A program made the position numbers and the translations under genes. Below are positions 1-5,232 of a DNA stretch of 6,149 bases, piece after piece (position 1 is the stretch's first letter; every line of letters starts with the position of its first letter). Origin of the DNA: Acidimicrobiales bacterium (GTDB taxonomy: Bacteria; Actinomycetota; Acidimicrobiia; Acidimicrobiales; Palsa-688). Under the pieces are notes generated by a model, which saw nothing but the letters and a program-made list of their open reading frames with translations, did not search any database and was not told where the DNA came from. Location of the stretch: the NCBI GenBank assembly GCA_019241495.1, contig JAFAWZ010000263.1, forward strand, positions 1 through 6,149. The letters are read 5' to 3'.

Positions 1-353
1 GAAATCTCGGCTCGGAGCCACGGCTGGCAGGCAGCCACCTCCGTCCGGTTCGGCCTGTCGTGGATCCGGCGCTTGCCGCGCCGCTGCCACTTGAAGTGCT
101 TGACCGCGTTGGTGACGTAGACCTCCGCCCGATCGATCCCCGCCTCCTCCAGGGCGGAGTCGAGCACGCGGCCCGCCGGCCCGACGAAGGGATGGCCGGA
201 GCGGTCTTCCTGGTCACCGGGCTGCTCGCCCACCAGCATGAGGGTGGCTGTGGCGGGCCCCTCGCCGAAGACCACCTGGGTGGCTGCTTCCCACAAGCCG
301 CACTCCCGGCACTCCGTGGCGGCGCGACGCAAACCTTCCAGGTCCTGGTCCAT
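1..353 (-). CDS. udgX: UdgX-type uracil-DNA glycosylase, 3' end beyond window
   Basis: Family 4-like uracil-DNA glycosylase that removes uracil from DNA. UdgX members are known to become covalently linked to the abasic site through a histidine. The 117 visible residues hold an N-terminal Cys pair (C15, C18) and C109, which fit the family's iron-sulfur ligands. The active-site motif GEQPGDQEDRSG is at 42-53, followed by PFVGPAGR (55-62) and TNAVKHFK (81-88). The UdgX-specific loop KRRIH (94-98) carries the expected covalent His98. The KRRIH loop separates it from ordinary family 4 and 5 enzymes. The last part of the protein, with the fourth Cys, lies beyond base 1. I chose the ATG at 353 because it gives a normal family N-terminus; a GTG directly upstream is in frame and no strong ribosome site decides between them. 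It is divergent from the topoisomerase IB gene. Confidence 0.93.
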   Translation of the reverse strand, partial: MDQDLEGLRRAATECRECGLWEAATQVVFGEGPATATLMLVGEQPGDQEDRSGHPFVGPAGRVLDSALEEAGIDRAEVYVTNAVKHFKWQRRGKRRIHDRPNRTEVAACQPWLRAEI

Positions 354-394
354 CACAGGATGGCTCTACCCGGATCACCCGCTTCGCCTGTCCT

Positions 395-419
395 GTCCCG
401 GTGGGCTACCGACCGGGAC
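395..419. promoter_or_regulatory. perfect 8-bp inverted repeat in the divergent region
   Basis: GTCCCGGT (395-402) and ACCGGGAC (412-419) are exact reverse complements separated by 9 nt. The element lies between the divergent udgX and topoisomerase genes, just before the GGGTATAC box at 423-430. Because the flanking genes point away from each other, a terminator is not needed here, so an operator or a 5'-leader hairpin for udgX is more plausible. Function is inference, and in GC-rich DNA such dyads can also arise by chance. Confidence 0.35.
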
Positions 420-422
420 GTT

Positions 423-437
423 GGGTATACGGAAACC
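423..437 (+). promoter_or_regulatory. candidate -10 region, leaderless-type
   Basis: GGGTATAC at 423-430 contains a -10-like TATACG (426-431). Six bases separate it from the ATG at 438, the spacing expected if transcription starts on the A of the start codon, as is common in actinobacteria. No clear -35 box is visible at 15-18 nt upstream. GGGTAT also resembles the -10 of SigB/SigF-type promoters, but the matching GTTT-like -35 is absent. It would serve the small ORF at 438 and the topoisomerase gene. Confidence 0.3.
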
Positions 438-521
438 ATGACCACCGACGGTGAGCCCGACGGCGAGAAGACTCGAAGCGGAGCTAAACAGGCCGGCCGG
501 GAGACCTTGTGGCCCGACTGA
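438..521 (+). CDS. possible leaderless small ORF overlapping the topoisomerase start
   Basis: A 27-codon frame starts at an ATG placed six bases after a -10-like box and ends with TGA at 519-521. It overlaps the first 13 nt of the topoisomerase gene in another frame. The product is hydrophilic and charged (begins MTTDGEPDGEK, ends ETLWPD) and matches no family I know. Such a short overlapping frame could couple translation to the downstream GTG start. It may equally be untranslated leader. The support is position and spacing only. Confidence 0.25.
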   Translation: MTTDGEPDGEKTRSGAKQAGRETLWPD

Positions 522-1528
522 GGCGTTCAGACTGCACCAAACCCGGCATCTCTCGCCGGCGGCGAGGCCGGGGGTTCTCCTATGCGCATCCCGATGGGCG
601 GCGGATCAGCGACGAGGAGACCTTGAGCCGGATCCGCGCCCTGGCCATACCCCCGGCGTGGTCGGACGTGTGGATATGCCCGTGGCCCAACGGTCACATC
701 CAGGCCACGGGCACCGACTCGGCGGGGCGACGCCAATACCGGTACCACGATCAGTGGCGCATCGACCGCGACCACGACAAGTTCGACCGGGTGGCCGAGT
801 TCGCCGAAGCCCTGCCTGGGCTCAGAGCCAAGGTGAAACGTGACCTGGGCAAGGCTGCGCTCGGGCGGGAACGGGTCCTGGCCGCCATCGTGCGCCTCCT
901 GGACGTCGGGCTCTTCCGGATCGGCGGTGAGGCGTACGCCGAGGCCAACGCCACCTTCGGCGTTTCCAGCCTTCGAAAGAAGCACGTCGCCATCCGCTCC
1001 GGCGTGATGGCTTTCGACTACCCGGCCAAAGGGTCGGCCGAGCGGCGAGTAGAGATAGACGACGCCGACGCCGGCGAGGTGGTGGGCGCTCTCCTGCGGC
1101 GACAGACCGGAGGGCCTCACCTTTTCGCCTACCGGCGGGGCCGCCAATGGGTCAAGGTGCGCTCGAAGGACGTCAACGACTACGTCAAGGACGCCGCGGG
1201 TAAGGGCTTCTCGGCCAAGGACTTCCGGACCTGGTCTGCCACCGTGTTAGCCGCCGCCGAGCTGGCTGAACAAGTCCCGGCCCCCTCCTCCAAAAGGGAA
1301 CGGCGCGCTTCTATCAATCAGGCGGTCACCGAGGTAGCCCGTCGGCTGGGGGACACTCCCGCCGTAAGTCGCCGCTCGTACATCGATCCCCGCGTGGTGG
1401 ATCAGTACGAGGACGGCCACACCATCGACAAGAACCTAGCGAGACGGGCCCGCCGAGGAGATGGCCCTCATCCTGCCGTCGAGGAGGCCGTCGTCGATCT
1501 CATCGGGGGCGAAGAAGCCACTTCTTGA
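509..1528 (+). CDS. DNA topoisomerase IB (poxvirus/bacterial type)
   Basis: Type IB topoisomerase that relaxes supercoiled DNA by nicking one strand through a 3'-phosphotyrosine link, without ATP. The 339 residues match the bacterial family length. The N-terminal DNA-cap domain contains RLRRSDC (3-9), LAIPPAW (45-51), VWICP (54-58), NGHIQATGTD (61-70) and GRRQYRYH (73-80). The catalytic domain follows. By family alignment the active-site residues are Arg137 in RIGGEAY, Lys174 in PAKGS, Arg240 in KDFRTW and the nucleophile Tyr291 in SRRSYIDPRV. The position nine residues before Tyr, His in poxvirus enzymes and Asn in some bacterial ones, is Asp282 here (LGDTPAVSRRSY). The GTG at 509 is the first start after an in-frame stop at 485-487, has GGGAG upstream, and gives the usual N-terminus. 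Divergent from udgX; converges with the small gene at 1837-2022. Confidence 0.95.
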   Translation: MARLRRSDCTKPGISRRRRGRGFSYAHPDGRRISDEETLSRIRALAIPPAWSDVWICPWPNGHIQATGTDSAGRRQYRYHDQWRIDRDHDKFDRVAEFAEALPGLRAKVKRDLGKAALGRERVLAAIVRLLDVGLFRIGGEAYAEANATFGVSSLRKKHVAIRSGVMAFDYPAKGSAERRVEIDDADAGEVVGALLRRQTGGPHLFAYRRGRQWVKVRSKDVNDYVKDAAGKGFSAKDFRTWSATVLAAAELAEQVPAPSSKRERRASINQAVTEVARRLGDTPAVSRRSYIDPRVVDQYEDGHTIDKNLARRARRGDGPHPAVEEAVVDLIGGEEATS

Positions 1529-1836
1529 CACAGGCGCAAGTAACTCCGTCCGCAGCACGCTGCTTAGAACCCCGACCACCTGGATCGCCCGTCGATCGTG
1601 TCAGTCAAACCCGGTCTGGAAAGCGGAGAGCAGGAGGTGGATGCGCCGACAGGAGGATTGGAGCCCCCCCAGCGGTCAGCGTCTGGGGTGGGCTCAAGCA
1701 GCGACGGACGCTCCTGTCCACCGGGGCTCTGACCAGCCTGTCGACCACCAGCGCCGATCCACGGCCTGACCCGCCCACCACGCTTCGAACGACAGCGGCC
1801 TTCCCTCGTCGTGAGACGGGCGGCGTCGATCACGAA
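1529..1836. other. intergenic region between converging genes, no supported gene
   Basis: About 310 nt separate the topoisomerase stop from the stop of the small minus-strand gene. Open frames cross it on both strands, but none has a family match and none looks coding. The one clear structural element is the hairpin at 1661-1695. Two AGGAGG motifs (1632-1637 and 1651-1656) are present, the first only three bases before an ATG at 1641 that opens a 42-codon frame with no recognisable product. Confidence 0.6.
1661..1695. terminator. strong hairpin between convergent genes, possible two-way terminator
   Basis: GAGCCC+CCCCAG (1661-1672) pairs with CTGGGG (1683-1688) and GGGCTC (1690-1695). This makes a 12-bp stem broken only by a bulged T at 1689, with a 10-nt loop. 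There is no T-tract on either side, so it is not a classical intrinsic terminator. Its place midway between two converging genes fits a shared stop or transcript-end structure. A structured RNA element cannot be excluded. Confidence 0.4.
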
Positions 1837-2022
1837 TCAGAATGTCGCGGGCGGGTCGCTAGCCGGGAAGGACGCCTCGCTGTCGCGGTCCACATCGGCA
1901 CCGCCCCTCTCCGGCTTTGGGTCGTTGTCGACGTTTTCGGGCTGGGGCTGCGCGTTTGCCTGGCCGGGCTCTTGTCCACGTTCGCCTCCCGTGCCGCCGA
2001 TCTGATCGTCTGCGTCCGACAT
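1837..2022 (-). CDS. small acidic protein with C-terminal SFPASDPP motif
   Basis: A 61-residue, very hydrophilic and probably disordered protein, rich in Asp, Glu, Gln, Gly and Pro, with no signal peptide or membrane segment. It ends in DSEASFPASDPPATF. The tail S-F-P-A-S-D-P-P recurs at the C-terminus of many small uncharacterised bacterial proteins, and this is the main reason to call the gene real. Function is unknown; the conserved tail suggests a short binding motif (inference). I chose the ATG at 2022 because AGGTGA (2028-2033) sits five bases upstream. An in-frame GTG at 2031 would add only three residues and would overlap that site. It is divergent from the F420-type oxidoreductase gene and faces the topoisomerase gene. 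Confidence 0.7.
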   Translation of the reverse strand: MSDADDQIGGTGGERGQEPGQANAQPQPENVDNDPKPERGGADVDRDSEASFPASDPPATF

Positions 2023-2036
2023 AGCTGTCACCTACC
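2023..2036 (-). promoter_or_regulatory. ribosome binding site deciding the start of the small SFPASDPP gene
   Basis: Read on the minus strand, GGTAGGTGA precedes the ATG at 2022, with AGGTGA five bases away. This favours the ATG over the GTG at 2031, which lies inside the site. Confidence 0.5.
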
Positions 2037-2133
2037 CCAAGCGGCATTCTCTCACGCACTTGCCCAGGGCTGAACCTCCGACGGGGCGCCTTCGGGACTG
2101 CTTGAACCCGGCCGGCGCGGGTAGGTCTACCAG

Positions 2134-3096
2134 GTGACGGTTGTGGGATACACGCTGATGTGCGAGCAGGCCGGCCCTAAGGAGCTGGTGCGGGACGTCC
2201 AGATGGCGGAGGCGGCCGGGTTTGAGTTCGCGGTCATCTCCGATCACTATTTTCCGTGGGTCGATGCCATGGGGCACTCCCCGTACGCGTGGTCGGTGCT
2301 CGGGGCAGCGGCGCAGGCCACCTCGCGGATCGAGCTGATGACGTATGTGACCTGCCCTATCAAGCGTTACCACCCGGCCGTGGTGGCGCAGAAGGCGGCC
2401 ACCGTCGGGGTGCTGTCCGACGGTCGTTTCACTCTCGGGCTCGGGGCGGGCGAGAATCTCAACGAGCACGTCACCGGGGGCGGGTGGCCTCCGGTGAACG
2501 TGCGCCACGACATGCTGGCGGAGGCGGTAGAGATCATCCGTCAGCTGTGGTCGGGCGGCTACGTCAACTACCAAGGCCGTCATTTCCAGGTCGATTCGGC
2601 CAAGATCTGGGATCTGCCCGACCAGCCCCTGGAGCTGGGTATAGCCGTTTCGGGGCCGCAGTCGGCCCGGTTAGCCGGACGTTTGGCTGATCGCCTTATC
2701 GCCGTCGAGCCGTCGTCGCAAGTGGTAGCCGACTTCGGCGCAGCCGGGGGAACGGGGAAGCCACGAGTCGGTCAGCTACCGGTGAGCTTCGACCGGAACC
2801 GGGACACCGCTATCAAGCGGGCCCACGAGCTGTTCGGCTGGTTCGGCGGAGGTTGGAAGGTCAACTCGGAGCTGCCGGGCACCGCCGCCTTCCAGGCCGC
2901 GTCGCAGTACGTGCGCGACGAGGACATCGCTGGGTCCATCCCGTGCGGCGACTCGGTGGAGGCGGTCGTCCGAGCGGTCAAGAACTTCGCCGACGCCGGT
3001 TTCACACATGTGGCCTTGTGCCAGATCGGCGGTGACGCCCAGGCCGACTTCATCCACTGGTGGGAGAAGGAGCTGGGACCAGCTCTGTCGGCTTAG
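2134..3096 (+). CDS. LLM-class F420-dependent oxidoreductase, G6PDH-like subfamily
   Basis: Luciferase-like TIM-barrel oxidoreductase expected to use the deazaflavin cofactor F420 for hydride transfer in the cytoplasm. Its 320 residues align with the F420-dependent glucose-6-phosphate dehydrogenase group. Shared features are the N-terminal strand VGYTLMCEQAGPKELV (4-19), SDHYFPW (36-42) with the Asp37-His38 pair, RYHPAVVAQ (78-86), GLGAGENLNEH (102-112) with Glu107 at the catalytic acid position, LWSGGYV, and GPQSARLAGRLADR. The Lys-containing phosphate-pocket stretch of true Fgd is not evident after the AVEPSS segment. The substrate is therefore probably not glucose 6-phosphate and cannot be named. 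The GTG at 2134 has GGGTAGG about eight bases upstream. This is the first gene of a four-gene cluster and lies 29 nt before the next start. Confidence 0.9.
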   Translation: MTVVGYTLMCEQAGPKELVRDVQMAEAAGFEFAVISDHYFPWVDAMGHSPYAWSVLGAAAQATSRIELMTYVTCPIKRYHPAVVAQKAATVGVLSDGRFTLGLGAGENLNEHVTGGGWPPVNVRHDMLAEAVEIIRQLWSGGYVNYQGRHFQVDSAKIWDLPDQPLELGIAVSGPQSARLAGRLADRLIAVEPSSQVVADFGAAGGTGKPRVGQLPVSFDRNRDTAIKRAHELFGWFGGGWKVNSELPGTAAFQAASQYVRDEDIAGSIPCGDSVEAVVRAVKNFADAGFTHVALCQIGGDAQADFIHWWEKELGPALSA

Positions 3097-3112
3097 GCAA
3101 CACCTTGTAATG

Positions 3113-3119
3113 AAAGGAG
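3113..3119 (+). promoter_or_regulatory. strong ribosome binding site for the Rho_N-type gene
   Basis: AAAGGAG lies six bases before the ATG at 3126. It is one of the two best Shine-Dalgarno matches in the window, which suggests efficient independent translation of the small basic protein inside the cluster. Confidence 0.7.
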
Positions 3120-3125
3120 CGACGA

Positions 3126-3455
3126 ATGCCGCAGGCAGCTTGGAGCACGAAGCGTGAACGGCAGTACGAGCACATCAAGGAGGGGTTGGAGGACCGGGGA
3201 CGGCCCGCCCGTGTGGCGAAGGAGATCGCCTCGCGTACCGTCAACAAGGAGCGCGCCCGGTCTGGCGAGTCCCGCCAGGCGTCGCGCACGTCGACCGAGG
3301 ACATCTCCTCGGGCCGGAGGGGCGGGCTGCGTTCCCACCGCGGCAGCGGGGGACGGACCCGAGACCAGCTGTACGCCGAAGCCAAGAAGCGCAACATCCA
3401 CGGCCGCTCCAAGATGTCCAAGTCCGAGCTCGAATCGGCGCTCGGGGGGCGCTGA
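3126..3455 (+). CDS. small basic protein with C-terminal Rho_N/SAP-like domain ('plasmid stabilization' family)
   Basis: A 109-residue, strongly charged protein of the family often labelled plasmid stabilization protein. That label is historical, and nothing here suggests a plasmid. The N-terminal signature is AWSTKRERQYEHIKEGL (5-21), followed by EIASRTVNKERARSGESR (33-50). A central low-complexity linker SSGRRGGLRSHRGSGG (61-76) follows. The C-terminal helix-extension-helix segment DQLYAEAKKRNIHGRSKMS (80-98) plus KSELESALG (99-107) resembles the nucleic-acid-binding N-domain of Rho and SAP folds. DNA or RNA binding is therefore likely but is inference. It sits between a redox enzyme and a DJ-1 family gene, with only 3 nt to the latter, which fits co-translation. 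Confidence 0.88.
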   Translation: MPQAAWSTKRERQYEHIKEGLEDRGRPARVAKEIASRTVNKERARSGESRQASRTSTEDISSGRRGGLRSHRGSGGRTRDQLYAEAKKRNIHGRSKMSKSELESALGGR

Positions 3456-3458
3456 GCG

Positions 3459-4022
3459 ATGACGGGTGAGCTCACAGGAAAGACGGTGGCCTTTATCACC
3501 GCCAACGAGGGAGTGGAGCAGGCCGAGCTGACCGGCCCATGGGAGGCGGTGAAAGAGGCCGGCGCCACGCCGGTGTTGGTCGCCCCGTCCGCCGGCAAGG
3601 TGCAAGCCTTCGATCACCTGGACCCGGCCGACACGTTCGCTGTGGACAAGGTGACCGGGGCGGTGTCGGTCGACGAGTTCGACGCGCTCGTCCTGCCGGG
3701 AGGGGTGGCCAACGCCGATCAGCTCCGCACCGACGCAGCGGCGGTCAACTTGGTTCGCGAGTTCTTCCGGTCCGGTCGCCCGGTGGCGGCGATCTGCCAC
3801 GCGCCGTGGACGATCATCGAGGCGGCGCAGGCGCAGGGTCGGACGATGACCTCTTGGCCGAGCTTGCAGACCGACATCCGCAACGCCGGCGGCCGCTGGG
3901 TGGACGAGGAGGTCACGGTGTGCGCCGCAGGACCCAACGTGCTGGTCACTAGCCGGAAGCCCGACGACCTACCGGTGTTCAACCGGGAGGCCATCACCGC
4001 GTTCGGGGGCGGGCGCAAGTAG
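3459..4022 (+). CDS. DJ-1/PfpI family protein (class I glutamine amidotransferase-like)
   Basis: Cytoplasmic DJ-1/ThiJ/PfpI superfamily protein of the YhbO/PfpI type, 187 residues, close to the usual size. The first strand is KTVAFITANEGVEQAEL (8-24), with Glu17 and Glu20 near the expected acidic site. FDALVLPGGVANADQLR (74-90) is the family strand-loop. The nucleophile elbow AICHAPW (111-117) carries Cys113 and His114. Next come TSWPSLQTDIRNAGG, WVDEEV and the C-terminal TSRKPDDLPVF. Family members are described as proteases, chaperones or deglycases acting on glycated protein or nucleotides; the sequence does not decide which. The start lies 3 nt after the preceding stop with only a G-rich stretch as ribosome site, so translation is probably coupled. 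Confidence 0.92.
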   Translation: MTGELTGKTVAFITANEGVEQAELTGPWEAVKEAGATPVLVAPSAGKVQAFDHLDPADTFAVDKVTGAVSVDEFDALVLPGGVANADQLRTDAAAVNLVREFFRSGRPVAAICHAPWTIIEAAQAQGRTMTSWPSLQTDIRNAGGRWVDEEVTVCAAGPNVLVTSRKPDDLPVFNREAITAFGGGRK

Positions 4023-4030
4023 ACGGGGCG

Positions 4031-4037
4031 GAAAGGA
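4031..4037 (+). promoter_or_regulatory. ribosome binding site supporting the TTG start at 4044
   Basis: GAAAGGA ends six bases before TTG 4044-4046. The family N-terminus (IGTSGWHYSDW) begins only a few residues into this frame, so the rare TTG start is well supported. Confidence 0.65.
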
Positions 4038-4043
4038 CGGGCC

Positions 4044-4823
4044 TTGACGGCGTTGATCGGCACGTCGGGGTGGCACTACTCCGACTGGAGAGGCGGCTTC
4101 TATCCCGACGAAGTCCGCCAGAATGACTGGCTCGGGTTCTACGCCGGGCGGTTCCAGACGGTGGAGCTCAACAACGCGTTCTACCGGCTGCCCGACCGGA
4201 CGGCATTCCAAGCCTGGGCAGAGCAGGTGCCCGACGACTTCATGGTTGCGGTGAAGGCCAGCCGTTACCTGACCCACGTGCGGCGCCTGAAGGATCCGGG
4301 CGAGCCGGTGGCCCGACTGATGGCGGCGGCCAGAGGATTGGGCCCAAAGTTGGGCCCGGTCCTACTTCAACTGCCGCCCAACCTGCGGTACAACGACGAA
4401 GCGCTGGCCCGCACCCTCGGTCATTTCCCCAACGGGGTGCGGGTGGCAGTGGAAACCCGTCACGACAGCTGGCATGACGACCGCACCCGGGAGGTGCTGG
4501 AGGCGCACGGTGCGGCGTGGGTGTGGGTCGATCCCGGGAGCCGGGACCGTCCCCGCTGGCGGACGGCCGAGTGGGGGTACGTTAGGTTCCACCGAGGTAC
4601 CGGTCGGCCGGAGCCTTGCTACACCAGATCCCCGCTGCATACCTGGGCCAAGCGGATAGCGGGGACATGGGACGGCGACGACGACGTGTTCTGCTACTTC
4701 AACAACGACACCCACGGGTGCGCCCCGCGCGACGCTCGCCGCTTCGCGGCCGCCGTATGGCGAGCCGGGGTGCAACCATCCCGGGTGCCGCGCCCACGAG
4801 AGACGCCGGTGGCCGCAAGCTGA
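4044..4823 (+). CDS. DUF72 family protein (YecE-like)
   Basis: A 259-residue DUF72 protein with a TIM-barrel-like fold; the biochemical function of the family is not established. Signature segments appear in order: IGTSGWHYSDWRGGFYP (5-21), TVELNNAFYRLP (39-50), FMVAVKASRYLTHVRRL (66-82), PVLLQLPPNLRYN (105-117), VAVETRHDSW (134-143), YVRFHRG (179-185) and FCYFNNDTHGCAPRDA (216-231). These span the whole family, so the gene looks complete. The start codon is TTG with a good GAAAGGA site. It lies 21 nt after the DJ-1 family gene and is the last gene of the cluster. The C-terminal 20 or so residues, rich in Arg and Pro, are an unconserved tail. Confidence 0.92.
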   Translation: MTALIGTSGWHYSDWRGGFYPDEVRQNDWLGFYAGRFQTVELNNAFYRLPDRTAFQAWAEQVPDDFMVAVKASRYLTHVRRLKDPGEPVARLMAAARGLGPKLGPVLLQLPPNLRYNDEALARTLGHFPNGVRVAVETRHDSWHDDRTREVLEAHGAAWVWVDPGSRDRPRWRTAEWGYVRFHRGTGRPEPCYTRSPLHTWAKRIAGTWDGDDDVFCYFNNDTHGCAPRDARRFAAAVWRAGVQPSRVPRPRETPVAAS

Positions 4824-5214
4824 GCAGCGAGGCATCGTCCCGTCCCGGTGGGCAGGTCCTCGTGCCTCGAACCGCCCGATGCGCCCAAAGCGACACGGAA
4901 AGCGCTGAGCGACACGTTCGCCGACCCCCGGCGAGAGGGTCACCGGGCACCTAGGCGATGGGACCGAGGCGCTGGCGGCTGGGTGCGGCTCAAAGCCGAC
5001 TTATGGCTTCGCGCAGCTCATAGCGAGGCGTCCGAGCTCGACTCGGTGCTCTTGAGCCGGCAACGAGACCTGGCTGGCGCCTTTGTCGGTGAGCGCGACC
5101 CGCTGGAATCGGTGGTCGCGAGCCCGAGCACCCCAATCTGCTTCTAGCCCTGCTCAGTTTTAGGAAGAGCTACGAAGCCTGGACCTGCCTGAAACCTGGG
5201 ACAGCAGCCCTAGC
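4824..5214. other. intergenic region with no supported gene
   Basis: About 390 nt between the DUF72 stop and the ferritin-like gene. Several open frames cross it, the longest on the plus strand from a GTG at 4848 to 5147. None shows a family signature or a ribosome site, and the minus-strand frames are extensions of frames antisense to DUF72. A weak 5-bp stem, GACCC/GGGTC (4923-4927 and 4937-4941), could mark the end of the cluster transcript. The last 65 nt are less GC-rich and lead into the ferritin promoter candidate. Confidence 0.55.
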
Positions 5215-5232
5215 GTGGGTATAGACCCATCC
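5198..5232 (+). promoter_or_regulatory. candidate promoter and palindrome before the ferritin-like gene
   Basis: GGGACA (5198-5203), a four-of-six match to TTGACA, lies 16 nt before TATAGA (5220-5225), and seven bases then lead to the ATG at 5233. This spacing fits a leaderless or near-leaderless transcript. Overlapping the -10 is the palindrome TGGGTATAGACCCA (5216-5229), symmetric at 12 of 14 positions, an operator-like arrangement. No Shine-Dalgarno sequence is present. The promoter call is inference. Confidence 0.4.

Noticed and set aside
60..521. Long plus-strand frame across the udgX region
   Set aside because: Its first part is antisense to the clearly recognisable UdgX and has no family match; only the last 27 codons (from 438) have an independent argument.
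527..1147. Minus-strand frame of about 206 codons within topoisomerase IB
   Set aside because: It is the antisense shadow of a GC-rich gene whose plus-strand product is certain.
1525..1530. Perfect TTGACA at the topoisomerase stop
   Set aside because: No -10 box at 16-18 nt downstream and no gene follows on that strand.
1641..1769. 42-codon frame with AGGAGG upstream
   Set aside because: The AGGAGG is only three bases from the ATG, the product is unrecognisable, and the frame runs through the strong hairpin.
1564..1833. 89-codon minus-strand frame
   Set aside because: No ribosome site before its GTG, Arg/Gly/Ser-rich composition and no family signature.
2030..2126. ACCTACCC and GGGTAGGT as an inverted pair before the two divergent genes
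   Set aside because: Both copies fall in the ribosome-site position of their own gene, which explains the similarity.
2638..2643. Another GGGTAT hexamer
   Set aside because: It lies within the coding frame of the oxidoreductase and has no start codon nearby; it shows that the hexamer alone is weak evidence.
395..4853. Shared 12-mer GTCCCGGTGGGC at 395-406 and 4842-4853
   Set aside because: One 12-base match is about what chance gives in 6 kb of GC-rich DNA, and the flanks do not match.
4848..5147. 99-codon plus-strand frame after DUF72
   Set aside because: No ribosome site, no family signature and uneven composition; treated as intergenic.
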